From contig JAJXWO010000022.1 of assembly GCA_021781535.1 (NCBI GenBank), positions 1-62,878 of the forward strand: DNA of 62,878 nucleotides, given 5' to 3'. Positions within the stretch are counted from its first letter, which is position 1, and the number at the start of each line of letters is the position of its first letter. Below, piece by piece: positions 46,867-55,495 of this stretch. Made by a program: the position numbers and the translations under genes. Source of the stretch: Deltaproteobacteria bacterium (lineage in GTDB: Bacteria > Desulfobacterota > Desulfuromonadia > Geobacterales > Pseudopelobacteraceae). The notes below the pieces were generated by a model. The model made no database searches. It was not told the DNA's origin and saw only the letters and a list, made by a program, of their open reading frames with translations.

Positions 46867-48090
46867 TCAGAACGCCTTGGTAATCTCTCGGAGCAGTGAG
46901 GTCGCATATGCCCCCTTCGGAAGAGTAAACTCCACCGACACCGTATCTCCCGCGCTGCACCAGGAGAGATCTCCGGCGGGCACCCGCAACGGCCTCCGCT
47001 CACCTTCCATCCGCAGACCTCCCGGCATATCAAAAGCAGGCAAATCCACCCCGGCCCGCTCCAGAATTTCGTATTCAAGTTCCCACGCTGGCCCTTCCGG
47101 ACGCTTCATCTTGCAGCCGAACATCGGCCCACTGGCCGATATTTCAAATGCCGCAGCCCTCTCCTGCTCCGCTGCGGCATCCTCAACCAGAAAGCAGGCG
47201 CCATTGACATGTTTACAGGCCAGGTCACCGGCCATCACTTCGTCAATGCCTTCAATCCGCCGTGCCACAGTCTGGTCGAACAGAAAAGATTGAGCAGCAG
47301 AAAGATACAGTTTTTTCAGACGGGGATGAACCACCGAAAACGCTTTCTCATACTCTCCCGGACGGGCTGCCAACCGCTGTAGTACGTCACGCTCACTGCG
47401 GCAGTGACGAGGGAAAAACCGGAGCGCTTCGCCCAGATCACCCTGCTGATAGGCACAAATAGCGGCGGACCACTCCTCATCCCGCACCGCACTCGGATCA
47501 CCGATCAATTGGTTCACACATTCACGCCAATCCCTTCGCAGCATGGCTGCGCCGATCAGATGTGAATTCCCCTGCGCGCCATAGCGCTGATAGCCGAAAT
47601 AGTTCGGAACGCCGCGCGTGCTTAGTATAGCCAGAATTGCCGGAACCAGTTCAGAGATCGCACCGGAAACACCCCGGATGACAACACAAAAACGGTTCCC
47701 TTTGAGATGTCCCAATTTGAGCTTATTGGAATGTCGCAGTGCTGATACGACTTTAACTCCATCCAGTTCCAGGGAAAGAGCTTTCTCGGGAGCGAGCCAC
47801 TGAACAGAAATCGTCTGGCGGGTAACGCCAACAGCATCCTTCATGCCGGCATAGCCGATCTCCCGCTCTGATACTTTCAGCTTTTTGGCAATACGGCTGA
47901 TTGCCTCCAGCGTAGTAATGCCCTGTTTTTCGATGGTCAAATAGCAATGTTCACCGAATCCGCAGGGGAGATAGGAGGGGATCTCTTCGACCTGAAAGTC
48001 CTCGGGATATTCTTTAATCACTCCACCAATGCCCGCAACCTGACTCGTCAGATATGGATGGTAGCACTTCGCAGCAGCACACTCAATCAT
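46867..48090 (-). CDS. truD: tRNA pseudouridine(13) synthase
   Basis: 407 residues. The TruD catalytic motif GYAGMKDAVGVTRQTISV contains the nucleophile Asp; other family segments are KEYPEDFQVEEIPSYLPCG, NYFGYQRYGAQGNSHLIGAA and a late KKLYLSAAQSFLFDQTVARR. I chose ATG 48090 (MIECAAAKCYHPYL) with GGGGGA upstream; the open frame runs 40 codons further into trmL. It overlaps trmL by eight bases. Confidence 0.93.
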   Translation of the reverse strand: MIECAAAKCYHPYLTSQVAGIGGVIKEYPEDFQVEEIPSYLPCGFGEHCYLTIEKQGITTLEAISRIAKKLKVSEREIGYAGMKDAVGVTRQTISVQWLAPEKALSLELDGVKVVSALRHSNKLKLGHLKGNRFCVVIRGVSGAISELVPAILAILSTRGVPNYFGYQRYGAQGNSHLIGAAMLRRDWRECVNQLIGDPSAVRDEEWSAAICAYQQGDLGEALRFFPRHCRSERDVLQRLAARPGEYEKAFSVVHPRLKKLYLSAAQSFLFDQTVARRIEGIDEVMAGDLACKHVNGACFLVEDAAAEQERAAAFEISASGPMFGCKMKRPEGPAWELEYEILERAGVDLPAFDMPGGLRMEGERRPLRVPAGDLSWCSAGDTVSVEFTLPKGAYATSLLREITKAF

Positions 48091-48550
48091 CCAATCCCCC
48101 GCTCTGCCGCAGCGCTTCATACAGCACGATTCCGGCTGAAGTTGAAAGGTTGAGACTGCGTACTTTTCCCGACGGCATCGGAATGGTGAATGTTGTTTCC
48201 GGATTGGCATTTAAAAGTTCTTCCGGCAGCCCCTTGGTCTCTTTGCCGAAGACGATGTAATCTCCCGGCTGAAAACCTGCTTCCAGATAGCTCCGCTTGA
48301 CCTTGGTGCTGAGATAAAAGAAACGCCCCTCTGATACGGTGCCCTGCAGCGTTTCGAGATCAGGCCACAACTTCAGAGAAACAAATTCCCAGTAGTCGAG
48401 ACCGGCCCGCTTGAGATAGCGGTCATCAAGGGAAAATCCGAGTTTTCCGACCAGATGGAGCACCGAGCCGGTAGCAGCACACAAACGGGCAATATTTCCG
48501 GTGTTGGGAGGGATTTCAGGTTCGATGAGAACAATATTGAATGGTTTCAT
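48083..48550 (-). CDS. trmL: tRNA (cytidine/uridine-34-2'-O)-methyltransferase
   Basis: 155-residue SPOUT methyltransferase with the knotted SAM site. The N-terminus FNIVLIEPEIPPNTGNIARL is diagnostic of TrmL, followed by KRAGLDYWEFVSLKLWPDLE, IVFGKETKGLPEELL and VRSLNLSTSAGIVLYEALRQ. ATG 48550 matches the family start; another ATG lies six codons earlier. No strong ribosome site is visible for either. It forms a two-gene tRNA modification unit with truD. Confidence 0.93.
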   Translation of the reverse strand: MKPFNIVLIEPEIPPNTGNIARLCAATGSVLHLVGKLGFSLDDRYLKRAGLDYWEFVSLKLWPDLETLQGTVSEGRFFYLSTKVKRSYLEAGFQPGDYIVFGKETKGLPEELLNANPETTFTIPMPSGKVRSLNLSTSAGIVLYEALRQSGGLDD

Positions 48551-48586
48551 AGCAAGGATGTATACCATTAATTACGGCGGCCACGC

Positions 48587-48615
48587 TTGCATTTTTTTTA
48601 CGTCGGGATTATTGT
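48587..48615 (+). promoter_or_regulatory. Candidate sigma70 promoter of serA
   Basis: TTGCAT (48587-48592), 17-base spacer, TATTGT (48610-48615). The -10 matches at four of six positions and spacing is ideal; the -35 is weak. Start would be near 48622, leaving a short leader to the ATG at 48651. Confidence 0.4.
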
Positions 48616-48650
48616 ACCGGGATAAATTTCACGGAAACTGGAGATGTGTA

Positions 48651-50276
48651 ATGAAGATTATTGTTACCGATGAAGTCTCGCCGGACGGATTGGCACTGTT
48701 GACACAGGAACCACGCATTCAGCTGGACGTCAGACTGGGACTTAAAAAAGAAGAGTTACTGGCACTCATTGGCGACTACGACGTCATTATTACCCGCAGC
48801 GGCACAACCGTTGACAAGGCGCTGCTCGATGCTGCTACCCGCCTCAAGATGGTTGCCCGCGCCGGTGTCGGCATTGACAACGTCGATGTCGATTACGCCA
48901 GCTCCAAGGGGGTCATTGTCGTTAACGCCCCCTTCGGCAACACCAACAGTGCTGCCGAACATACCATGGCACTGCTTTTATCCTTCTGCCGCAATATTAC
49001 AAAAGCCAATAACAGCCTTAAAGCAGGCGAATGGAAACGCGGCCCCTTTACCGGTATTGAACTGAAAGGCAAAGTAGCTGGAGTGATCGGTCTCGGCAAG
49101 GTCGGCGGCCGGGTGGCAACCCGTCTGAAGGCCTTTGAATGTGAGGTGCTGGCCTGCGATCCCTACATCGCCGTCAAACGGGCCAATGATCTGGGTGTCA
49201 AACTGGTTTCGCACGACGAGATCTACAAGAACTGCGACATCATCACCGTGCATACTCCGATGACCGATGAAACCCGTGGAATGATCGGGGCGCGCGAATT
49301 CGGCCTGATGAAAACCGGCGTTATTATTCTGGATGTAGCCCGTGGCGGCATTATCGATGAGAAGGCCTGGCTTGACAACCTGAATTCCGGGAAGGTGACC
49401 GGGGGCGCCTGTGATGTCTGGAGCAAGGAGCCACCTGATACCGACACTCTTAAAGCACTTATTGCCCATGATCGCCTAGTCGTCACTCCACACCTGGGCG
49501 CCAACACTTTTGAGGCGCAGGTCAACGTTGCCATTGATGTATCAAAAGAAATCATCAATTATTTAGATGACAAGCCGCTCGAAAACGCCCTCAATATCCC
49601 CCGTTTCGACATGGCCCTGATGGACCAGATGCGGCCGTTCCTCAATCTTATGAGCGTCATCTGTGATTTCGGCGTACAACTGGTTGACACCAATCTGGAA
49701 AAAGTCACCTTCGGGTTCAGCGGAGCCATTGCTCACTATGACTGCTCACCGCTTGCCGTATGCGGGCTTTCGGCGTTGCTGAACCGTAAACTCGACCAGG
49801 ATGTCAACATGGTCAACGCCAGCCTGATTGCAGAACAGATGGGTATTATTGTTGATGAAACCAAATCAACCCAGACCGACGCCTTCTCCAATGTCATCAC
49901 TCTTACCCTCGAAGGGCAGGGGAAACGGCGCCTGGTTGCCGGCACGCTCTTTGACGGGCAACCGCGCATCGTCCGCTTGCGCAACTATACCATGGACTTC
50001 ACCCCTGACGAACATATGCTGCTGCTGAATTACGAAGACCGTCCCGGCATGATCGGCAGAATCGGCACCATCATGGGGCAGCATGACATCAACATTGCCT
50101 CCATGAACCTTGGGCGCAGTGAGAAAAAAGGTGAAGCAATGGTCATTCTGTCGCTTGACTCGCCTGTTCCCGCCCCCGTTGTCGATGAACTCAAGACGGC
50201 AACCGAAGCATCCTTTATAAAAGCCCTCAAAATGAGGAGCGGCGCCTGCACCCGCAACTGCGGCTGCGGCGTATAG
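48651..50276 (+). CDS. serA: D-3-phosphoglycerate dehydrogenase (long type with ACT domain)
   Basis: 541 residues, first step of serine synthesis. Rossmann motif VAGVIGLGKVGGRVATRL; substrate and catalytic segments VVARAGVGIDNVDVDYA, LDVARGGIIDEKA and TPHLGANTFEAQVNVAID (catalytic His). An ASB-type intervening domain and a C-terminal ACT domain (HMLLLNYEDRPGMIGRIGTI, NIASMNLGRSEKKGEAM) follow. The last residues carry CTRNCGCGV, a short Cys-rich tail not typical of the family. ATG 48651 has GGAG upstream. Confidence 0.97.
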   Translation: MKIIVTDEVSPDGLALLTQEPRIQLDVRLGLKKEELLALIGDYDVIITRSGTTVDKALLDAATRLKMVARAGVGIDNVDVDYASSKGVIVVNAPFGNTNSAAEHTMALLLSFCRNITKANNSLKAGEWKRGPFTGIELKGKVAGVIGLGKVGGRVATRLKAFECEVLACDPYIAVKRANDLGVKLVSHDEIYKNCDIITVHTPMTDETRGMIGAREFGLMKTGVIILDVARGGIIDEKAWLDNLNSGKVTGGACDVWSKEPPDTDTLKALIAHDRLVVTPHLGANTFEAQVNVAIDVSKEIINYLDDKPLENALNIPRFDMALMDQMRPFLNLMSVICDFGVQLVDTNLEKVTFGFSGAIAHYDCSPLAVCGLSALLNRKLDQDVNMVNASLIAEQMGIIVDETKSTQTDAFSNVITLTLEGQGKRRLVAGTLFDGQPRIVRLRNYTMDFTPDEHMLLLNYEDRPGMIGRIGTIMGQHDINIASMNLGRSEKKGEAMVILSLDSPVPAPVVDELKTATEASFIKALKMRSGACTRNCGCGV

Positions 50277-50298
50277 CGGCACAGGTCCGTATTCTATT

Positions 50299-51081
50299 AT
50301 GCACTTTCCTCACATTGACCCGGTATTCCTGAGCATCGGCCCGCTCCAGTTCCGCTGGTACGGGCTGATGTACGTCCTCTCCTTTATTGCCACCTATTTC
50401 ATCATCCGTTCCGAAGTCAAGCGCAAGCAGCTCCCCCTGACGAGCGACGATGTTGCCGATCTGGTTTTTTACGGCGCCATGGGTGTTGTTCTCGGAGGGC
50501 GCATCGGCTACATCCTGTTTTACAACCTCGGGTTTTATCTGGCTAATCCTCTCAAGCTCTTTGCTGTCTGGGAAGGAGGGATGTCTTTCCATGGTGGTTT
50601 TTTGGGAGTTACGCTGGCCTTTTATCTCTACGCGCGCCGCAAGAAGGTTCCAATTATGGCACTGTTTGACTTGGCAGCGCTTTGTGCACCGGTAGGATTG
50701 GGATTGGGGCGAATCGGCAATTTCATCAACGGGGAATTATACGGCAGACCGACTGACATGCCGTGGGGAATCATTTTCCCCAACAGCGACGGCCTTCCCC
50801 GGCACCCGTCCCAGCTCTACGAAGCATTTCTTGAAGGGCTGGTCCTGTTTTTAATCGTTCGGTTTGTGTCACGCAGATATTCCGCAACCGGAATCCCCAC
50901 GTGGACATTTGTTGCCGGATACGGTCTTTTCCGCTTCATTGTTGAATTTTTCCGTCAACCCGATGCCCAACTGGGCTTCTTCTTCGGATTATTCTCCATG
51001 GGCCAATTGCTCAGTCTGCCGATGTTTATTGCAGGTACCTGTGCCGTTGTAATTCTGGCTCGCCGTAAACCGATGCCATAA
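50299..51081 (+). CDS. lgt: Prolipoprotein diacylglyceryl transferase
   Basis: 260-residue integral inner-membrane enzyme that attaches diacylglycerol to the lipobox Cys of prolipoproteins. Motifs: LQFRWYGLMYVLSF, GGRIGYILFYN, WEGGMSFHGGFLGV with the essential His, GLGRIGNFINGELYGRPTDM (signature Arg and Asn) and HPSQLYEAFLEG. Multiple hydrophobic helices as expected. It follows serA by 22 bases. Confidence 0.97.
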   Translation: MHFPHIDPVFLSIGPLQFRWYGLMYVLSFIATYFIIRSEVKRKQLPLTSDDVADLVFYGAMGVVLGGRIGYILFYNLGFYLANPLKLFAVWEGGMSFHGGFLGVTLAFYLYARRKKVPIMALFDLAALCAPVGLGLGRIGNFINGELYGRPTDMPWGIIFPNSDGLPRHPSQLYEAFLEGLVLFLIVRFVSRRYSATGIPTWTFVAGYGLFRFIVEFFRQPDAQLGFFFGLFSMGQLLSLPMFIAGTCAVVILARRKPMP

Positions 51082-51095
51082 CTTTGCACACCGGA

Positions 51096-51123
51096 TTGAA
51101 AAAGCCTCGTTTTGCGGTATAGT
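51096..51123 (+). promoter_or_regulatory. Sigma70 promoter of the ferritin gene
   Basis: TTGAAA (51096-51101), 16-base spacer, TATAGT (51118-51123): five of six matches in each box. It lies in the 71-base gap between lgt and the ferritin gene. No clear Fur box was seen overlapping it. Confidence 0.7.
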
Positions 51124-51152
51124 TGTCAATAAACAATCGGAGGATTACGGAT

Positions 51153-51674
51153 ATGATCAGCAAGAAAATGTCAGACTCGCTTAACACCCACATGAACCTT
51201 GAGCTTTTTTCCGCCAACCTCTACCTCTGCATGTCGTCAAGCGCCAACGAGCTTGGACTGAAGGGAGCTGCCAACTGGTTCTTTGTGCAGTACCGTGAAG
51301 AGATGATTCACTTCATGAAATTCTACACCTACCTGACCGATCAGGGTGTGGTTATTTCAATGCCCGCTGCCAAGGCCGTACCGAATAAATACAGTTCACT
51401 GCTCGATATGATGCAGAAAACACTGGCACACGAAAATCTGATCACCTCCTGTATCAACAATCTCAGCGAACAGGCCGTTCAGGAAAAGGACCATGCCACC
51501 CAGATCTTCTTGCAATGGTTTGTAACCGAGCAGATCGAAGAGGAAAATAACGATCGCGATCTGATTGCCAAACTGAAACTGGTCGGCGACAACGGACACG
51601 GCATTCTGATGATCGACGGCGAAATGGCCCAACGCGTCTTTGTTGCCCCGATCGGTTCCCCACTGGCGGTGTAG
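51153..51674 (+). CDS. ftn: Non-haem ferritin
   Basis: 173 residues. All ferroxidase-centre positions of bacterial FtnA are present at identical numbers: Glu17, Glu50, His53, Glu94, Gln127, with Glu130 nearby. It oxidises and stores iron in a 24-subunit cage. ATG 51153 (MISKKMSDSL) has GGAGG nine bases upstream. A sigma70 promoter precedes it. Three bases separate it from the next gene, a small Cys-rich protein. Confidence 0.96.
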   Translation: MISKKMSDSLNTHMNLELFSANLYLCMSSSANELGLKGAANWFFVQYREEMIHFMKFYTYLTDQGVVISMPAAKAVPNKYSSLLDMMQKTLAHENLITSCINNLSEQAVQEKDHATQIFLQWFVTEQIEEENNDRDLIAKLKLVGDNGHGILMIDGEMAQRVFVAPIGSPLAV

Positions 51675-51677
51675 CCG

Positions 51678-51911
51678 ATGCCTCTCAAAATTCGCTTCTG
51701 CGAACATAACAAGGGCAAAGGCAAGGTTGTCCGGAAGCTTGAAGAAGAGTTTCCCGCTCTGAACATCAAAATAAAAGATTGTGTCAAACAGTGCAGCAGC
51801 TGTCGTGAACAACCGATGGCGGTCGTTGATAAAAAAAAGGTAAGCGGTAAAGATGGCGAAGATTTATACGCAAAGATTATTGAGTTGATCCGGAAGGATA
51901 CTGATTCTTAA
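51678..51911 (+). CDS. Small Cys-rich protein, DUF1450-like
   Basis: 77 residues, basic, with four Cys: Cys8 in FCEHN and Cys35, 39, 42 in DCVKQCSSCREQP, followed by MAVVDKKKVSGKDGEDLY. This C-x3-C-x2-C pattern before a short beta segment resembles DUF1450 (YuzB-like, thioredoxin-like fold). It is probably co-transcribed with the ferritin gene. A redox or Fe-S role in iron release, by analogy to the Bfr-Bfd pair, is possible but not shown. Confidence 0.65.
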   Translation: MPLKIRFCEHNKGKGKVVRKLEEEFPALNIKIKDCVKQCSSCREQPMAVVDKKKVSGKDGEDLYAKIIELIRKDTDS

Positions 51912-51912
51912 G

Positions 51913-51956
51913 AATGTAAGAAGGCCGGACCCACTGAGATCCGGCCTTCTTACATT
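51913..51956. terminator. 17-bp perfect hairpin between convergent operons
   Basis: Arms 51913-51929 and 51940-51956 (aatgtaagaaggccgga and its exact complement) with a ten-base loop. It lies just after the small Cys-rich gene and 24 bases beyond the hydrogenase protease stop, so it can end both transcripts. T runs are short, so it is a long-stem rather than classical terminator. Confidence 0.75.
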
Positions 51957-51979
51957 CAGAATCTATCAGGCATCGATTA

Positions 51980-52462
51980 TCACACCGCAGGCAGTATTTC
52001 ATACCCTGCTGCCCGCAGCTCCCCCACCACCAGTTCAGCCAGACCGGTCAGTTTTTCCGCCAGCAGCGGAGATAATTCTACTCCCGCATCATACGATTGC
52101 GGGATAACGCCAAACAGTGAAATCTTTTCCGGGCAGCGATCACGAAGCTCCGACAGGGCAAGCACTTCCTGAATGCCGATCTGATGTGGTGACATCTTGA
52201 TCGGCAGCCTGCCCAGCATGAAATCTTCCTTTTCGTAGCGGTAGATATCTCCCGGTTCCCCTTTGGCATCGATCACGTCCACCAGATAAACATGATCGGC
52301 AGCTTCCAGCATGTGGGTAACCATTATGCCAAGCGTGCCGCCGTCATACAACTCCACGTCTTCCGGAAAACGATAGTGCTTTTGCAAGTACGTTATGAAA
52401 TGAACACCGAACCCCTCATCGGTGAGGAGCAGGTTGCCAGCACCAAACACAAGTGTTTTCAA
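51980..52462 (-). CDS. hybD: [NiFe] hydrogenase maturation endopeptidase
   Basis: 160 residues. It has the nickel-binding residues at the same numbers as E. coli HybD: Glu16 (LTDEGFG), Asp62 (LVDVIDA), His93 (MSPHQIG). It clips the C-terminal tail of the large subunit after nickel insertion. The start is TTG (52462), immediately after the hybC stop, with AAGGTG six bases upstream. The final gene of the hydrogenase operon. Confidence 0.94.
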   Translation of the reverse strand: MKTLVFGAGNLLLTDEGFGVHFITYLQKHYRFPEDVELYDGGTLGIMVTHMLEAADHVYLVDVIDAKGEPGDIYRYEKEDFMLGRLPIKMSPHQIGIQEVLALSELRDRCPEKISLFGVIPQSYDAGVELSPLLAEKLTGLAELVVGELRAAGYEILPAV

Positions 52463-54142
52463 TTACATCACCTTCACTTTCGTTATCTCTTTCCCTTCCG
52501 GGTCAATGGTATGCACCGCGCAGGCGATGCAGGGGTCAAAAGAATGGATCGTGCGCAGCACTTCCAACGGCTTTTCACTATCCGCCACCGGATTGCCAAC
52601 CAATGACGCTTCATACGGACCCATGGCACCCTTTTCATCACGTGGGGAGGCATTCCACGTGGATGGAACCACCGCCTGGTAGTTTTTAATTTTTCTGTCC
52701 TTGATCACCATCCAGTGTGAAAGAGTGCCGCGCGGTGCTTCGTGAAAGCCGACACCATGATACTCCCCCGTGGGAATTTCGGTATGATTCGCATATTCCT
52801 GGTCACCTTTGGCAATATTTTCCACCAGCTTATCAAGGTACTCAAGCGAATAATCGGCCATCAAATGAGCACGGATGGCACGGGCACCAAGCCGCCCCAT
52901 GGTTGAATGAAGATCACTGACTCCGACACCGATCTTCCTGCAGGTATCATCCACCAGCTTTTTGACCTTGTGGTTGCCGCCAGCATAGGCGGCAAAAAGT
53001 TGGGCTGGAGGGCCAACCTGCACCGGCTTACCGTCCAGGCGCGGCGCCTTGCACCAGGAGTATTTCCCGTTGTCCTGAAAATCGGTGTAATCTGGCTTGG
53101 TTTCGCCTTCCCACGGGTGATGACTGCCGCTTCCTTCATACCAGGCATGCGCCACATTTTCCGTAATGCTGTTGATCAGGCCGGGATCTTGATGATTGGT
53201 AATGATACGGGCGTTCTGTATGTCGCCATTGTTGATGATTGCTCCCGGCAGGGCGAACGTGGTGTTCTTGGTATCTTCCGGCATTTCCGGCACGGCCAGA
53301 TAATTAACGACGCCTTTGCCGTATTTGAACCACTCCTTGTAAGCCGAGGCAATGGCCAGCATGTCCGGGTAATAGACCTTCTGGACAAAATCACGGGTCT
53401 CTTCCATCAGAGTGCGCAACGCAGCAATCTTTTCCATATTGATGGTTGCCAGGTTGTCCATATTGATGGCGGTGGCGACACCGCCAACACAGAGATTCTG
53501 AATGTGCGGGTTTTTGCCACCGAGTATTGCACCGACCTGGGCCGCCCTGCGCTGATAATCCAGCGCCTTCAGATAATGGGCTACCGCCATCAGATTAGCT
53601 TCAGGCGGCAGTTTCATGGCCGGATGCCCCCAGTAACCGGAAGAAAAAATGCCGAGACGGCCAGTTTCTACAAACGCCTTCAGCTTGGACTGGACCGCCC
53701 GGAACTCGGTTTCGCTGTTGCCGGGCCAATCCGAAATGCTTTGGGCCAGCTGGGCGGTTTTTTTCGGGTCGGCCTTCAAGGCCGAGACCACATCAACCCA
53801 GTCCAGCGCCGACAGATGATAGAAATGAACGATATGATCCTGCACCGAATGCTGGGCCATGATCATATTACGGATATACTGGGCGTTGAGCGGCACCTCG
53901 ACGTTAAGGGCGTGTTCCACCGAACGGATCGACGAGATGGCGTGCACCGTTGTACAGACACCACAGAAACGCTGGGCATAGATCCAGGCATCCTCGGGCG
54001 GACGCCCCTGCAGAATTGTTTCAATGCCGCGCCACATCTGGGCCGATGACCAGGCATTGGTAACAGCACCGCCATTAACTTCCACATCAATTCTCAGGTG
54101 ACCTTCGATTCGGGTAACCGGGTCAAGGGTGATTCGAGCCAT
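52463..54142 (-). CDS. hybC: Uptake [NiFe] hydrogenase large subunit
   Basis: 559 residues. Nickel-iron ligands: Cys60 and Cys63 in RFCGVCT, Cys538 and Cys541 in DPCIACAVH. The N-terminal RIEGHLRIDV motif is also present. The 15 residues after His544 (TIDPEGKEITKVKVM) are the tail removed by the maturation protease. Group 1 membrane-bound uptake type is inferred from the partners. GGAGG precedes the ATG; 63 bases separate it from hybB. Confidence 0.97.
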   Translation of the reverse strand: MARITLDPVTRIEGHLRIDVEVNGGAVTNAWSSAQMWRGIETILQGRPPEDAWIYAQRFCGVCTTVHAISSIRSVEHALNVEVPLNAQYIRNMIMAQHSVQDHIVHFYHLSALDWVDVVSALKADPKKTAQLAQSISDWPGNSETEFRAVQSKLKAFVETGRLGIFSSGYWGHPAMKLPPEANLMAVAHYLKALDYQRRAAQVGAILGGKNPHIQNLCVGGVATAINMDNLATINMEKIAALRTLMEETRDFVQKVYYPDMLAIASAYKEWFKYGKGVVNYLAVPEMPEDTKNTTFALPGAIINNGDIQNARIITNHQDPGLINSITENVAHAWYEGSGSHHPWEGETKPDYTDFQDNGKYSWCKAPRLDGKPVQVGPPAQLFAAYAGGNHKVKKLVDDTCRKIGVGVSDLHSTMGRLGARAIRAHLMADYSLEYLDKLVENIAKGDQEYANHTEIPTGEYHGVGFHEAPRGTLSHWMVIKDRKIKNYQAVVPSTWNASPRDEKGAMGPYEASLVGNPVADSEKPLEVLRTIHSFDPCIACAVHTIDPEGKEITKVKVM

Positions 54143-54205
54143 TATATAACCTCCAGTAAAGTTAAGTGTTTTGTCTTTATTCTGAAAAAATTGACACCAT
54201 CAATA

Positions 54206-55495
54206 TCATGCCTTATCAGCGGTTACGTGCCCCGCATCGAGCTGCTGCCGTGTATGCAGCTTCGGCAGGACCGGCAGAATTTTAACGATCACCTGATACC
54301 CGAGAATTTCAAAGGCCACGATACCGACAGTGATCAGCAATTCGGCCAATGCCGGAAAGTAATGCCATCCCTTCCCAGGATTGAATCCGATCAGGTAGAC
54401 ATTAAAGCGGTACAGGGCACCACCCAGCACAATCAGCGCAGCCGAGACAAACAGCCAGCGGATTGATTCGCGTTTTTTCCCGCTGAACATCAGTAATGAG
54501 CCACCCGCCACGAGACAGAACTCCAGCAGGAAAAAGCGCGAGTAGAAGTCAAAAGAGACCGCCGCGCCCAACTGTCCGCGCCAGGCAAGATCGCCGATAA
54601 CGACCGAGAGCCAGATAACCGTCAGCCAGGGAATGATGCGGGCAATGCCTGACAGCTCTCTGGTTTCAAAGGGGCGTTTAAAGGCATAGCAGGAAATAAC
54701 CGATTCCAGGATGGCAATGGAGTAACCGATAAACATGCAGTTAATCAGGAACAAAAGCGGCAGAAAGCCGGTGTACCAGAGCGGATGCAGTTTGGTGGAG
54801 GCAATCAGCAGCAGTGAACCGAGTGATGACTGGTGCATGGTCGGCAGGGTGATACCGAGCACTATGATGAAGATAAGAACCTTGTCCAGACGAGGCTTCA
54901 GCCAGGCAGCCAGATCCTTGACCTTGTCCAGGCGGTCGCCGATCCGTTCCGGGCGCTCCATCCCCATGCGGGAATACAGCATATCAAGCAACAGTTGAAG
55001 AGTTTTCCACTGTGTTTTTTCCAACGCTGTCAGGACAGTCGGAAGGAACTCCAGCAGCAGCACGGTTGTATATGCCATGACGCACACCGCTACCTCGAAC
55101 ATCGCCGAGTTGGCCTGCCACTTGGAAGGGATGAAGAAGTTATAGGCATTCCACGGGCGACCGACGTCAACCATAACCGAGAAACCGGCCAGTCCATAGC
55201 CGAACATGCTGGTGAGTATGGCGGAACGGATCATGGGATGATAGTGCATCCGGTTGCGGATGTAGATCAGAATGGCCATGGCATAACCGCCACAAGCGAT
55301 GGCCGTTCCGGTGGCCACATCATAGGTGATCCAGATGCCCCACGGGTAGCCGTCATTCATGTTGGAGACCGCTCCGATGCCCTTGATGAAACGTACCGCA
55401 ATCAGGGCGAAACCGATCAGGGTCAGCACCAGCAATACCACAAAAGAGGGGGTCAAAATTTTAGCCCGGTAGGTTTGAAACTCATCATGACTCAT
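54206..55495 (-). CDS. hybB: Hydrogenase membrane subunit, HybB/NrfD type
   Basis: 429 residues with about ten hydrophobic helices and no haem-binding signature, as in HybB (NrfD/PsrC family). It receives electrons from the FeS subunit and reduces quinone. Segments: GIWITYDVATGTAIACGGYA, SAILTSMFGYGLAGFSVMVD, VDVGRPWNAYNF. The ATG overlaps the hybA stop (ATGA) with GAGGA upstream. A Tat-exported periplasmic hydrogenase is thereby tied to the membrane. Confidence 0.93.
   Translation of the reverse strand: MSHDEFQTYRAKILTPSFVVLLVLTLIGFALIAVRFIKGIGAVSNMNDGYPWGIWITYDVATGTAIACGGYAMAILIYIRNRMHYHPMIRSAILTSMFGYGLAGFSVMVDVGRPWNAYNFFIPSKWQANSAMFEVAVCVMAYTTVLLLEFLPTVLTALEKTQWKTLQLLLDMLYSRMGMERPERIGDRLDKVKDLAAWLKPRLDKVLIFIIVLGITLPTMHQSSLGSLLLIASTKLHPLWYTGFLPLLFLINCMFIGYSIAILESVISCYAFKRPFETRELSGIARIIPWLTVIWLSVVIGDLAWRGQLGAAVSFDFYSRFFLLEFCLVAGGSLLMFSGKKRESIRWLFVSAALIVLGGALYRFNVYLIGFNPGKGWHYFPALAELLITVGIVAFEILGYQVIVKILPVLPKLHTRQQLDAGHVTADKA

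Noticed and set aside
52907..54049. Open frame of about 380 codons on the plus strand opposite the hydrogenase large subunit
   Set aside because: Shadow of the unmistakable hydrogenase gene on the other strand.
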